Shown here piece by piece: positions 49,241 through 58,150 of a DNA stretch of 64,000 nt. The stretch is from Roseovarius sp. SCSIO 43702 (lineage in GTDB: Bacteria > Pseudomonadota > Alphaproteobacteria > Rhodobacterales > Rhodobacteraceae): assembly GCF_019599045.1 (NCBI RefSeq), contig NZ_CP080623.1, forward strand, positions 3,494,501-3,558,500, written 5' to 3'. The translations under genes were made by a program, and so were the position numbers. The notes under the pieces were generated by a model that did not search any database, had not been told where the DNA came from, and saw only the letters and a program-made list of their open reading frames with translations. Every line of letters begins with the position of its first letter. The stretch's first letter is position 1.

Positions 49241-50175
49241 GGCTTCACCCTCGGGTCGATGACCGCAGAAACAAGATCCACGGCCAGCATCACGAGGATA
49301 GTGGTCAGCGCGAAGACGAGTGTCGCCCCCTGCACCACGAAGTAATCCCGCGCGAGGATCGAATCGACCATCAGCTTGCCCATCCCCGGCACCGCGTAGA
49401 CCGTTTCGACGATGACCGACCCGCCCAGGAGATAGGCCACGATCACTGCAAAGAGGTTGAGCGTCGGCAGGACCGAGTTCGGGAAGACATGCGTGCGGAA
49501 CACCTGCCGCTCACCCAATCCCTTCGAGAGACCGGTCAGCACGTAGTCCCGGTTCATCTCGTCCAGCAGAGCCGAGCGCAGAGTGCGCACGAGGATCGGC
49601 ACCACCCAGATCATCGTGCTGAGCGCCGGCAGGAAGAGATGGAGGATATGTTCGCCGAAGCCCTCGCCATACCCGCTCACCGGGAACCAGCCCAGTGTTA
49701 CGCCGAAGAAGCGCGCGAAGAGAAGCGCAAGCCAGAACACCGGCACGGCAAGGCCCAGCACGCCCAGAAGGCGAATGGCCTGGTCCGCGATCCCGTTGGG
49801 GCGACGTGCCGACCATACGGCCAGCGCGATGACCGGCGGCAGGGTCAGGAAGATGGTGTAGAGCACGAGGAAAAGCGTCACCGGGTAATGCTGCGAAATC
49901 AGCTGCGACACCGGCACGCGGTACCGCAGTGAGGCGCCAAGATCGCCCTGCACGAGGTTCTTCAGATAAGTGAAATACTGCACGAGGATCGGCTCATCGA
50001 GGCCATACCGGTCGCGGATCGCCGCGATGGTTTCCGGCGTCGCCCTGTCGCCCACCAGAAGGCGCACCGGATCCCCCGGCGTGGCGGCCATCAGCGTGAA
50101 GGTGATGATGCTCACCCCGAGAAGGACCGGCAGCGCCTGAAGAAGACGCATGGCGATGAAACGTAGGGTTTTCAC
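49237..50175 (-). CDS. Peptide ABC transporter permease (DppB-like)
   Basis: 312-residue permease with the OppB/DppB N-terminus (FIAMRLLQALPVLLGVSIIT), the large loop PVRLLVGDRATPETIAAIRD, the LGASLRYRVPVSQLISQHYP segment, the coupling helix NRDYVLTGLSKGLGERQVFR with HVFPNSVLPTL, and ETVYAVPGMGKLMVDSILAR near the end. It is the first permease after the binding-protein gene (79-bp gap) and overlaps the DppC-like gene. Confidence 0.94.
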   Translation of the reverse strand: MKTLRFIAMRLLQALPVLLGVSIITFTLMAATPGDPVRLLVGDRATPETIAAIRDRYGLDEPILVQYFTYLKNLVQGDLGASLRYRVPVSQLISQHYPVTLFLVLYTIFLTLPPVIALAVWSARRPNGIADQAIRLLGVLGLAVPVFWLALLFARFFGVTLGWFPVSGYGEGFGEHILHLFLPALSTMIWVVPILVRTLRSALLDEMNRDYVLTGLSKGLGERQVFRTHVFPNSVLPTLNLFAVIVAYLLGGSVIVETVYAVPGMGKLMVDSILARDYFVVQGATLVFALTTILVMLAVDLVSAVIDPRVKP

Positions 50176-50254
50176 TGGAGAAATCCGTTCGGCAGTCCGG
50201 CGGCGGGTGGAAACGGCGGCGCGGTACTCCGCGCCGCCCGGACGTCACGGGTCC

Positions 50255-51754
50255 TCACTCATCCGCGAGCTCGGCTTCCTCGAGCGTCCATTGCAGCGAC
50301 GGCGTGAGAGTCAGCCCCTTCACGTTCGTTGCATAGCCGTTGGCGAAGGGTGAATAGTAGAGCGGGATCTGGGCCAGTTCCTCGGTCGAGATCTTCTGGA
50401 TCTCGGCATACATCTCTCCGCGCTTTTGCTCGTCGCGTTCCCGCAATGCCGCCTCGGTCAGTTCGTTAACCCGCTCGTTATTGTAGTTGGTATAGTAGGA
50501 ACGGTTGCCGCAGGCCCCGCAGACCGCCCAGCGTGCGGCAAGGTCGGGATCCTCGGTCTCGTTATACCACCACGAACTCGTGACCTGGTAATCGCCATCC
50601 GTGAGCTTGCTCCACCAGAGGCCCGCATCGACGCGTTCCACAGTTGTCTTGAAGCCGACCGCGTCCCACTGTGCCTTGAGCAGAGTGGCGATCTGCTCGG
50701 CGCTCGGCGTGATCATGAGCGTGACCTCGGTCCCGACCGCATCCTCCTCTTCCAGGAGCGCCCGGGCGCCCTCTGGATCGTAGGCAGGTGGCGAAACGCT
50801 CTCGTCATGGAACTTGAGCGCATTTGGCAGGGTGCTGTTGGCCACCGTCGCGTTGCCCAACGTCACCGCCTTGGTGATGGCTTCGCGATTGAGCGCCATC
50901 GCCGCAGCCTTGCGGATGTTGAGGTTGTCGAAGGGCGGCTTGTCGTGGTTCGGCATCACGCCGTAAACAACGGTCGACGGCTCGAGCACGACCTTTGCCT
51001 TTCCCGATCCGTTGATCTCCTCGATCTGCGCCCAGGGCACGCCCCGGTTCACGTCGATCTCGCCCGCCATGATCATCGTGCTGCGCGCGTTGTCGTCGCT
51101 CACCTCGATCAGGTCCGCACCGTCGAGCCTGGGATACCCCTCGCGCCAGTAATTCGGGTTGGCGCTCAGCGTCAGGCGGTCGTTGGGCTTCCAGCTTTCC
51201 ACCATGAACGGCCCCGATGTCACCGGATCCGAGGCGAACGCCTCCTCGCCGCGCTCTTCCAGGTCATCCTTGCTCACGATCCCCGCGTTGAAGATCTCCA
51301 TGTAGGACAGCATCGGCGCGCTCGGATATTCGAGGGTCAGCTGCACCGTGTCCTCGTCCACGGCGGTGAATTCCTTCACCGGCGCGTAGGCCGCCGGATA
51401 GGCCGAGCCTTCGTCCTTGGCCACGCGGTTGAGGCTGAAGGCCACGTCCTCGGCGGTGATCTCGCTCCCGTCCGAGAACTTGGCGTCGCGAAGCTCGAAC
51501 GTGTAGGTCAGCCCGTCCTCGGACACGTCCCAGCTCTCGGCGAGGCCCGGCTGCAACTGCCCGTCACGATCCTTGCGCAAAAGCCGCGCGTAAAGCTGGC
51601 CGAACGCCTCGATATTGCCCGCCGCGGCGCTTGCGATCGGGTCGAGGGTCGTCACCTTGTTGGGCGAGGCGATCCGTATGACATCCTGCGCGCTCAGGCT
51701 GGTGCCGAAAAGCATCAGCGCGGCGGCCGTCAGCGTCGTTCCTTTCGATTTCAT
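50255..51754 (-). CDS. Peptide ABC transporter substrate-binding protein, family 5
   Basis: Periplasmic receptor of 499 residues with signal peptide (MKSKGTTLTAAALMLFGTSL then SAQ). The family 5 core is clear: LQPGLAESWDVSEDGLTYTF, LRDAKFSDGSEITAEDVAFS, TSGPFMVESWKPNDRLTLSA, NPNYWREGYP, IRKAAAMALNREAI and DPEGARALLEEE. Peptide ligands are likely, in view of the peptidase partners at both ends of the locus. The ATG at 51754 is preceded by AGGGAGG. It heads the leftward operon; 120 bp separate it from the divergent M55 gene. Confidence 0.94.
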   Translation of the reverse strand: MKSKGTTLTAAALMLFGTSLSAQDVIRIASPNKVTTLDPIASAAAGNIEAFGQLYARLLRKDRDGQLQPGLAESWDVSEDGLTYTFELRDAKFSDGSEITAEDVAFSLNRVAKDEGSAYPAAYAPVKEFTAVDEDTVQLTLEYPSAPMLSYMEIFNAGIVSKDDLEERGEEAFASDPVTSGPFMVESWKPNDRLTLSANPNYWREGYPRLDGADLIEVSDDNARSTMIMAGEIDVNRGVPWAQIEEINGSGKAKVVLEPSTVVYGVMPNHDKPPFDNLNIRKAAAMALNREAITKAVTLGNATVANSTLPNALKFHDESVSPPAYDPEGARALLEEEDAVGTEVTLMITPSAEQIATLLKAQWDAVGFKTTVERVDAGLWWSKLTDGDYQVTSSWWYNETEDPDLAARWAVCGACGNRSYYTNYNNERVNELTEAALRERDEQKRGEMYAEIQKISTEELAQIPLYYSPFANGYATNVKGLTLTPSLQWTLEEAELADE

Positions 51755-51874
51755 CTTGTGTCCTCCCTGGGTCTGTCCTTCCATTACGTTAGCAAACTAC
51801 CTTTGCTTCTGGAAAGCGTTATTTTTGTATCAAGAAAGCGGGCCGCACATGTCCGCAAGCCGAGGGTGCGAAAC

Positions 51875-52669
51875 ATGAAGGTCATGATCAGCGTCGATAT
51901 CGAAGGCATTGCGGGTATTGCCCATTGGGACGAGGCGCTGAAGCCCCGCGACGAATACCCCGCCTTCCGCGATCTCATGACAGACGAAGCTATCGCCGCA
52001 TGTCAAGGCGCACGCGCCGCCGGCGCGACCGAGATCTTCCTGCGCGACGCGCATCAGACGGCGCGAAACCTCGACATTTCCCGCCTGCCAGAAGGCGTCC
52101 GGGTGATCCGTGGCTGGTCGGGACATCCTTTCAAGATGCTTCAAGAGCTTGACGAGAGCTTCGATGCCGTCGCCATGGTCGGTTGGCACGGGGCGGCGCG
52201 CGATGGGGGTAATCCGCTGTCGCACACGATGACGGGCCGGTTCGCGGACATTACGCTTAATGACGAACCGCTCTCGGAATACGGGCTGCATGCACGTCTC
52301 GCGGCATCAGTCGGCGTGCCGGTCGTGTTCCTTTCGGGTGACGCGGCCATCTGTGCCGAGGCGCGCGGGATCAACCCCGCGATCAACACCGTTGAAACCA
52401 AGGTTGGGCGCGGTGCCTCTGTCGTCACGTTGGTGCCGCGCGACGCCTGTGCCCGGATCGAGGCGGGCGTGGCCTCGGCCCTCGCGACGCCGCGCACCGA
52501 TCACGCGATGCCTGTGGCACAGGCGCACCGTCTCGACCTGCGCTTTCCGCATCACGAGTTGGCCTATCAGAAATCCTTCTATCCCGGCGCACGGCTTGTC
52601 GCGCCCGATACCATTCGGGTCGAGGCGGACACGATCTTCGAGATCGCCCGCGCCCTCTGTTTCATGTAG
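51875..52669 (+). CDS. M55 family D-aminopeptidase (DppA-like)
   Basis: Zinc peptidase of 264 residues; the B. subtilis DppA prototype releases D-Ala from D-Ala-D-Ala and D-Ala-Gly-Gly. The metal ligands are in place: Asp8 and Glu10 (SVDIEGIAG), His60 (RDAHQTARNL), His105 (MVGWHGAARDGGNPLSHTMTG) and Glu135 (LSEYG). SGDAAICAEA follows. No signal peptide, so it acts on imported peptides. The frame is open far upstream, but MKVMISVDIEG is the normal N-terminus and GAGGG precedes the ATG at 51875. Divergent from the peptide ABC operon, it ends 16 bp from convergent ligD. Confidence 0.94.
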   Translation: MKVMISVDIEGIAGIAHWDEALKPRDEYPAFRDLMTDEAIAACQGARAAGATEIFLRDAHQTARNLDISRLPEGVRVIRGWSGHPFKMLQELDESFDAVAMVGWHGAARDGGNPLSHTMTGRFADITLNDEPLSEYGLHARLAASVGVPVVFLSGDAAICAEARGINPAINTVETKVGRGASVVTLVPRDACARIEAGVASALATPRTDHAMPVAQAHRLDLRFPHHELAYQKSFYPGARLVAPDTIRVEADTIFEIARALCFM

Positions 52670-52685
52670 CCTGCGGACGCAGCGG

Positions 52686-55160
52686 TCAGCTCTCGTCTTC
52701 GGACCCGCTGAACTCCTCCAGCGCGTCGATGACATCCTCGGTAAGACCTTGCAGACGATCCTGTAGGTCTTCGGCCGGACAGGCGCGTTCCAGGCGAGCC
52801 GGCATCTGCGCCATGGTGAAACTGTTGGGCGCATCCAGCTCGGCCAGTTCATCCCACGTCACCGGAACGGCCACCGGCGCTCCGGGTCGGGCACGAAGGG
52901 AATAGGGCGCGATCGCCGTCGCGCCGCGTTCGTTCCGCAACCAGTCGATGAAGATGCGGCCCTTGCGCTTGGCCTTCGACATCGTCGCGGTATAGCGGTC
53001 TGGCTCCTGCGCAGCCAAGGCATGCGCGAAGGTCTTGGCGAAGAGCTTCACGCTGTCCCAGCTCCGCGTGCGCCGCAGCGGAAGCCAGACATGCACGCCC
53101 TTGCCGCCGGTCACGATCGCCCCCGACTCGAGACCGAGGCGCTCGAGCACGTCGCGCACGTCGAAGGCCGCGTCGCGGACATCCTCCCAATCCAGCCCTT
53201 CATCGGGGTCCAGATCGAAGACCAGCCTGTCGGGCCGGTCGAGCCGGTCGCGACGCGCGCCCCAGACGTGGAACTCCAGCGTGCCCATCTGCGCCGCCGC
53301 AACGAGGCTTTCGGGGCGGGTGGCATAAAGATACTGTGCAGTCTCTCCATCGCTCTCCTCGATCGAGACGCGTCCGAGCGCGCGGGGCATCCCCTCGCCC
53401 GCGTGTTTCTGGTAGAAGCACTGACCTTCGATGCCCGTGGGACACCGGAAAAGCGAGAGGGGCCGCTGCCCGATGAGAGAGATCATCCGCTCGCCCACCC
53501 GCTCGTAGTGGCGCGCCACGTCGCCCTTGGTACATCCCGCCTCGGGATATACCTCGCGGCCCGCATTGCTGATGCGAACGCCCGCCACTTCCGTTTGCTC
53601 CGCTTCGTGCATCGGTTTCTCCAATGTGATCTCATCCGCCGTTTTGTCCTCCCGCAAGCCAAGGAAGGCGCCGTGCCGGATATGACCGTCGGCGGTGAAC
53701 TCGGTGAATTCGACCTCGGCCACCAGTTCTGGACGGAGCCAGACCGCATCCCGCGCGATGGTATCCGGCACGCCCCGCGCGGGCGGTGTCTTGCGCGTGG
53801 TGAAGGCGTGGGCCAGCGTCTCCATGGCCTCTTCGGAAAACCCGGTGCCGACACGCCCCTTGTAGCGCAGTTCTCCGTCCTCGTGCGTCGCCATCAACAG
53901 GGAAGCGAAAGGACGCGTCTTCTTGTCCGAGGGGCTGTAGCCCACGATCACGAATTCCTGCCGGCGTGAGCATTTGACCTTGACCCACGCCTTGCCGCGC
54001 TTGCCCCGATAGGGCGCGTCGACGCGTTTCGAAATGATGCCCTCCGCGCCTTCCTTGCAGGCAGCGGCGAAGACCTCGGGTCCATTTCCCAAGACGTGAT
54101 CGCTTACACGGAGCGCCGCGTCCGGCGCCACACCCGCGAAAAGCTCGGTCAGACGATCGCGGCGGGCCATCTGGTCCAGATCCCGCAGGTCCTCACCATC
54201 GACGCGCAGCAGATCGAAGGCAAAATAGACCAACCCGCCTCCGCCTTTGAGCGCCCTTTGCAGGGAGGAAAAGGGCGAGCCCTCGATGCGCGCGGCCATC
54301 ACTTCGCCGTCGATCAGGGCGGCATCGCAGGGCAGCACGTCGAACGCCTCGGCAAGCGGCGCGAATTTCTCGGTCCAGTCCTTGCCCGACCGCGTATAGA
54401 GCCGCGTACCGCCTTTCCCAAGCGCGGCGAGACAGCGATACCCGTCGAACTTGGTCTCGTGGATCCAGCCGTCGCCCTCGGGCGCTTCGTCCACGAGCGT
54501 GGCAAGCTGGGGCCTCACGAAGGCGGGGCGTTTGCGGCGCCGATCCGGCCCTTCCGCCTCAGGCTCCTTGGCCGGGGCGCCCTGGGCGATCTCGTCCATG
54601 CTGCGGCCGGTCTTGACCGAAGTCGCGAACCCGTCCACCAGCGCGTCGGGATCATCCATCGCGTAATCGTCGCGTTCCTTGATCAGCAGCCAGTTCTCGC
54701 GCGTCTCGCCTTCTTTCCCGCGCATCCGCACCAGCGCCCAGCCGCCACGCATCCGCTGGCCCTGAAGCGTGATCTTGAGCTTGCCCGTCTCCAGCCCCTC
54801 GGCCACATCCTCCTGCGGGGTCCAGGTGCCGTCGTCCCAGAGCATGACGGTTCCGCCGCCGTATTCGCCCTTGGGGATCGTCCCCTCGAAATCGGCATAG
54901 TCGAGCGGATGATCCTCGGTCCGCACCGCCAACCGCTTCTCGCCCGGATCTGGGGACGGACCTTTCGTCACGGCCCAGCTCAGCAGCACACCCTCCCATT
55001 CCAGCCGGAAGTCGAAATGCAGCCGCGAGGCCGCGTGCTTCTGGACGATGAAACGGCGCGTGCGCCCGCCGGCGGCGGCGATGCGGCCGCGGGGCTCGGC
55101 GGTGCGGTCGAAATCGCGTTTGGCGTTGTAGTCCGCCAGACGGTCGGGCGCGCGGGACAT
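52686..55160 (-). CDS. ligD: NHEJ DNA ligase D (phosphoesterase-ligase-polymerase)
   Basis: Processes and seals double-strand breaks bound by Ku. The 824 residues follow the Pseudomonas order. First is a 3'-phosphoesterase domain (about 35-190; VQKHAASRLHFDFRLEWEG, TEDHPLDYADFEGTIPKGEYGGG). The ATP-dependent ligase follows (about 215-510; lysyl-AMP Lys237 in HETKFDGYR, then LIDGEVMA, GIISKRVDAPYRGKRGKAWV and KVKCSRRQEFVIVGY). Last is the primase-polymerase (about 540-800; FYQKHAGEGMP, VFDLDPDEGLDW, GGKGVHVWLPLRR). The ATG at 55160 overlaps the ku stop by one base. The long N-terminal frame extension is a shadow of ku. Confidence 0.97.
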   Translation of the reverse strand: MSRAPDRLADYNAKRDFDRTAEPRGRIAAAGGRTRRFIVQKHAASRLHFDFRLEWEGVLLSWAVTKGPSPDPGEKRLAVRTEDHPLDYADFEGTIPKGEYGGGTVMLWDDGTWTPQEDVAEGLETGKLKITLQGQRMRGGWALVRMRGKEGETRENWLLIKERDDYAMDDPDALVDGFATSVKTGRSMDEIAQGAPAKEPEAEGPDRRRKRPAFVRPQLATLVDEAPEGDGWIHETKFDGYRCLAALGKGGTRLYTRSGKDWTEKFAPLAEAFDVLPCDAALIDGEVMAARIEGSPFSSLQRALKGGGGLVYFAFDLLRVDGEDLRDLDQMARRDRLTELFAGVAPDAALRVSDHVLGNGPEVFAAACKEGAEGIISKRVDAPYRGKRGKAWVKVKCSRRQEFVIVGYSPSDKKTRPFASLLMATHEDGELRYKGRVGTGFSEEAMETLAHAFTTRKTPPARGVPDTIARDAVWLRPELVAEVEFTEFTADGHIRHGAFLGLREDKTADEITLEKPMHEAEQTEVAGVRISNAGREVYPEAGCTKGDVARHYERVGERMISLIGQRPLSLFRCPTGIEGQCFYQKHAGEGMPRALGRVSIEESDGETAQYLYATRPESLVAAAQMGTLEFHVWGARRDRLDRPDRLVFDLDPDEGLDWEDVRDAAFDVRDVLERLGLESGAIVTGGKGVHVWLPLRRTRSWDSVKLFAKTFAHALAAQEPDRYTATMSKAKRKGRIFIDWLRNERGATAIAPYSLRARPGAPVAVPVTWDELAELDAPNSFTMAQMPARLERACPAEDLQDRLQGLTEDVIDALEEFSGSEDES

Positions 55161-55993
55161 CACGATGCCTTCTTGCGGCGCGGCTTCTTCTTGTCGGACG
55201 CCTTGGCTTCCTTGAGGCTCTGCTTCAGCGCGCTCATCAGGTCGACCACGTTGTCGCCGCCATCCTCGCCCCGCTCGCTTTCGTCGCGGGCGCGCGGCGT
55301 CTTCTTGTCCTTCCGCTTGGCCGCGAGAAGCTCGTGAAGCGCCTCGGCGTATTTGTCGGTATAGGCGCCCGCGTCGAACGGGGCGCTCTTGCGCTCGATG
55401 AGCGAGGTGGCCACCTCGAGCAGATCGGGATCGGCCTCCTCGTCCTCGATATCGGTGAAGACGCTGTCCGCCTCGCGCAGCTCGTCCTCGTAGCGCAGCG
55501 TCTCCATCAGCAGGCCGTCGCCGCATGGCTTCACGGCGGCGAGGTATTCCTTGCCCCGCATCGTCACCTGCCCCAGGCCGACCTTCCCGGCCTTGCGCAG
55601 CGCATCGCGCACGACGCGATAGGCATCCTCGGCCAGATCGTCGGCGGCAGTGATGTAGTAGGGTTTGTCGAAATAGAGCGGGGGTATCTCGCAGGCATCG
55701 ACGAACTGCACCAGCTCGAATGTCTTTTTCGTCTCGAGCTTGATCGCGTCGATTTCCTCGGGGTCGATCAGGAGATACTCGTCATCTCCGATCTCGTAGC
55801 CCTTCACGATGTCCTCGGCCTTGACCGGACCAACCCCCGGCACGGTCTTCTCGTAGCGCACCTTCCTGCCCGAGGGCTCGTGGATCTGACGGAAGGATAC
55901 CCGTGCGCCCCGCTTGGTCGCGGAGTAGATCTCGACCGGGATCGACACCAACGAAAGCCGCAACTGGCCCTTCCATAACGCGCGTGGAGCCAT
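55160..55993 (-). CDS. ku: Ku homodimeric DNA-end-binding protein
   Basis: Ring-shaped protein of 277 residues that loads on broken DNA ends and recruits LigD. The core MAPRALWKGQLRLSLVSIPV, FRQIHEPSGRKVRYEKTVPG and VKGYEIGDDEYLLIDPEEID is intact, with a DKPYYITAADD strand and GKVGLGQVTMRGKEYLAAVK. The lysine-rich C-terminal tail (DKKKPRRKKAS), which helps DNA threading and ligase stimulation, is present. The start at 55993 is preceded by GGGGAGGATG; an upstream in-frame start lacks homology. Forms a two-gene operon with ligD. Confidence 0.97.
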   Translation of the reverse strand: MAPRALWKGQLRLSLVSIPVEIYSATKRGARVSFRQIHEPSGRKVRYEKTVPGVGPVKAEDIVKGYEIGDDEYLLIDPEEIDAIKLETKKTFELVQFVDACEIPPLYFDKPYYITAADDLAEDAYRVVRDALRKAGKVGLGQVTMRGKEYLAAVKPCGDGLLMETLRYEDELREADSVFTDIEDEEADPDLLEVATSLIERKSAPFDAGAYTDKYAEALHELLAAKRKDKKTPRARDESERGEDGGDNVVDLMSALKQSLKEAKASDKKKPRRKKAS

Positions 55994-56175
55994 CGGAACA
56001 TCCTCCCCTCCAAGGTGAACCAAAACGCCCTGCCATCTCTCTGGGTTCCATCAGGGCCCGCACACCCGGATACCGACCCGCAGCCTCAGGTCATGAATAG
56101 ACGAATGGGGCCGAATAGCTCGCCCGTGGTGGGAGCTTTTCCGATGGTCCGGGGGATGTGATTTTCGGGAAGTGG

Positions 56176-56249
56176 TGGAGGCGAGTACCGGAATCGAACC
56201 GGTGTACACGGATTTGCAATCCGCTGCGTCACCACTCCGCCAACTCGCC
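56176..56249 (-). tRNA. trnC: tRNA-Cys (anticodon GCA)
   Basis: Minus-strand cloverleaf: acceptor GGCGAGT/ACTCGCC, anticodon stem GCGGA/TCCGT-like pairing around loop TTGCAAA with GCA, T-arm ACCGGTTCGATTCCGGT, the cysteine-specific U73 discriminator and encoded CCA. 74 nt with CCA. Confidence 0.96.
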
Positions 56250-56268
56250 TGACCATGCGGTGATCTTC

Positions 56269-56297
56269 CACTTATGACAGTCGCGTCTGCGGTGCAA
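56269..56297 (-). promoter_or_regulatory. Probable promoter of tRNA-Cys
   Basis: Minus-strand TTGCAC (56292-56297) and TAAGTG (56269-56274) stand exactly 17 bp apart and 19 bp upstream of the tRNA 5' end. Confidence 0.45.
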
Positions 56298-56316
56298 GGG
56301 GATTGCGGCGCGGGGT

Positions 56317-58086
56317 CTACCCGGCGAACGCGAGCACCGGGCGGAAGAAGACCACCGCGAGGCCGGCTACGAGCAGCGCCACGCGAAGCACCGCTGCCTG
56401 GCGCCCCACGATCGCCGCCGACATGAGACCGAGACCCACGCCCACCTGCAGCATGGTCACGAGCGCCGCCAAGGGCGTTTCCTCGAGCCTGATGAGCGAG
56501 GGGTTCGCGATCATGGCAAGCGGCACCACATAGAGCCCGAAGCCCAGCGCCATCGCCGTCAGCGCGACCTTGAGCCAGTTCTCCCCGATCATCCCCGCCG
56601 CGATGAAGACCGCGCCGCAAACGGGTGGCGTGATCGTGGACAAGAGCGCGAACCAGAAAACGAAGAGATGCGCCTGGAGCGGCTCCAATCCCAGCTCGAT
56701 CAGCGCAGGCCCGGCGACCGAGACGCAGATCACGTAGGCCGCCGTCGTCGGCACCTCCATCCCGAGGACAAGGCACGCCACTGCCGTCAGCAGGAGTGCG
56801 GGCCAGAGCGCGCCGCCCGATCCCGAGAGGATGAGCGACGTGATCTTGACGCCGAGCCCGGTGATCGACAGCACCCCGATGATGATCGCGGCGCAGATGA
56901 TGATGGCCGCGATCATCGACACCTGCCGCGCCGCCGTCAGAAGCGCCGTCTCGACACGCGCGGCAACGCCGCCCCAGGGTTCCATCCCCTGCGCGTTGAA
57001 GAAGAGCAGCGCGAAACAGGCGAAGATCGACAGGCAGGCCGCGTATTGCGGGGTGACCTCGAGGCCGAACATCCCCCAGAGGAGGATCGCGAAAGGCACT
57101 GCGAAGAAGCCCGTGGTGATGATCACGTCGCGCAGCGCGGGCTGGTCACTCTTGTCGACCCCGCGCAGCGACAGCCGGTTCGCGTATCCGTTCACCCCGA
57201 TCCACACGGCGGCGAAGTAAAGCACCGCCGGGAGCAACGCCGCTGCCATGATAGATTCGTAGGGGATGCCGGTCAGTTCCACCATCACGAAGGCGCCCGC
57301 CCCCATGAGCGGCGGCATGATCTGCCCGCCCGAGGACGCCACCGCCTCGACCGCCGCCGCCAGCCGCTTGGGATACCCCAGCCGCGTCATCGCGGGAAGG
57401 GTGATGGCCCCCGTCGACGCGACGTTGGCCGAGGCCGAGCCGGAGATGGACCCGAAAAGCGCCGAAGACAGAACCGACACCTTCGCCGCCCCGCCCTTGA
57501 GCCGTCCGGCCGCCGCCGAGGCGAGGTTCATGAACCCCTGTCCGGCCTCACCGGCGTTGAGCACCGCGCCGAAGATCACGAAGATCGCCACCACGTTCAC
57601 CGACACGCCCGTGAGGCTGCCCCAGATGCCACCTTCCGCGATCGTGAGCGTGCCTAGGAAGCTCGGCAGCGGCGTGCCGGAATGGCCGAACTCGCCCGGT
57701 ATGTGCTGTCCGAACAGCCCATAGAGCAGCGCGAGCGCCGCGACCATGGGCAGGGGCCAGCCGATCGCCCGCCGCGCGGCCTCGAGCACGACGACGAGCA
57801 ACACCACCGCGATCCCCGTCTGGAGCGGCCCTTCGAGAAATCCGTATTGATCGGCCAGGCGGTCATGCGACAAGGCCACCCAGAGCGACGCGGCCACACC
57901 CAGCAGGGTGAGCACGAGACCACTCGCCCACATGGCGCGTCCTTGCGCACCCACAAGCAGGATCCACGGTAGCGCCAGTGCGAGGTGCAAGGGACGGCTC
58001 ACGAGGTTCGGGACCAGCCCCGAGAAGACGAGAGCGAGGTGAAACGCGACAAGCGCGAGCGCCGCCGCAACGGAGATGAGCCGCAT
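56317..58086 (-). CDS. TAXI-type TRAP transporter permease, fused small and large subunits
   Basis: 589-residue membrane protein with about 16-18 helices. An N-terminal DctQ-like part (about residues 1-130) is fused to a DctM-like part with VFVIFGAVLNAGEAGQGFMN-type sequence, SVLSSALFGSISGSASANVA, STGAITLPAMTRLGYPKRLA, ASSGGQIMPPLMGAGAFVMV, VLGMEVPTTAAYVICVSVAG and LLSTITPPVCGAVFIAAGMI. This is the fused architecture of TAXI systems and agrees with the TAXI-type receptor gene upstream. GAGGTAAGACG precedes the ATG. A ten-G tract lies 18 bp upstream of the start. Confidence 0.94.
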   Translation of the reverse strand: MRLISVAAALALVAFHLALVFSGLVPNLVSRPLHLALALPWILLVGAQGRAMWASGLVLTLLGVAASLWVALSHDRLADQYGFLEGPLQTGIAVVLLVVVLEAARRAIGWPLPMVAALALLYGLFGQHIPGEFGHSGTPLPSFLGTLTIAEGGIWGSLTGVSVNVVAIFVIFGAVLNAGEAGQGFMNLASAAAGRLKGGAAKVSVLSSALFGSISGSASANVASTGAITLPAMTRLGYPKRLAAAVEAVASSGGQIMPPLMGAGAFVMVELTGIPYESIMAAALLPAVLYFAAVWIGVNGYANRLSLRGVDKSDQPALRDVIITTGFFAVPFAILLWGMFGLEVTPQYAACLSIFACFALLFFNAQGMEPWGGVAARVETALLTAARQVSMIAAIIICAAIIIGVLSITGLGVKITSLILSGSGGALWPALLLTAVACLVLGMEVPTTAAYVICVSVAGPALIELGLEPLQAHLFVFWFALLSTITPPVCGAVFIAAGMIGENWLKVALTAMALGFGLYVVPLAMIANPSLIRLEETPLAALVTMLQVGVGLGLMSAAIVGRQAAVLRVALLVAGLAVVFFRPVLAFAG

Positions 58087-58104
58087 CGTCTTACCTCGAT
58101 CCCC

Positions 58105-58114
58105 GGGGGGGGGG
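58105..58114. repeat. Ten-G homopolymer upstream of the TRAP permease gene
   Basis: A run of ten G on the plus strand (C on the coding strand) follows four C, in the 64-bp gap between the TAXI receptor stop and the permease ribosome site. Such runs are prone to slippage and to sequencing error. Confidence 0.85.
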
Positions 58115-58150
58115 TGGCGCCGGGACCAGGTGATCCGGCGCCCGCCCGCG

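Noticed and set aside
50426..51874. Upstream extension of the M55 peptidase frame
   Set aside because: It is antisense to the peptide-binding protein gene; the normal N-terminus and ribosome site are at 51875.
55161..55526. N-terminal extension of LigD
   Set aside because: A shadow frame of ku; the phosphoesterase domain begins right after the ATG at 55160.
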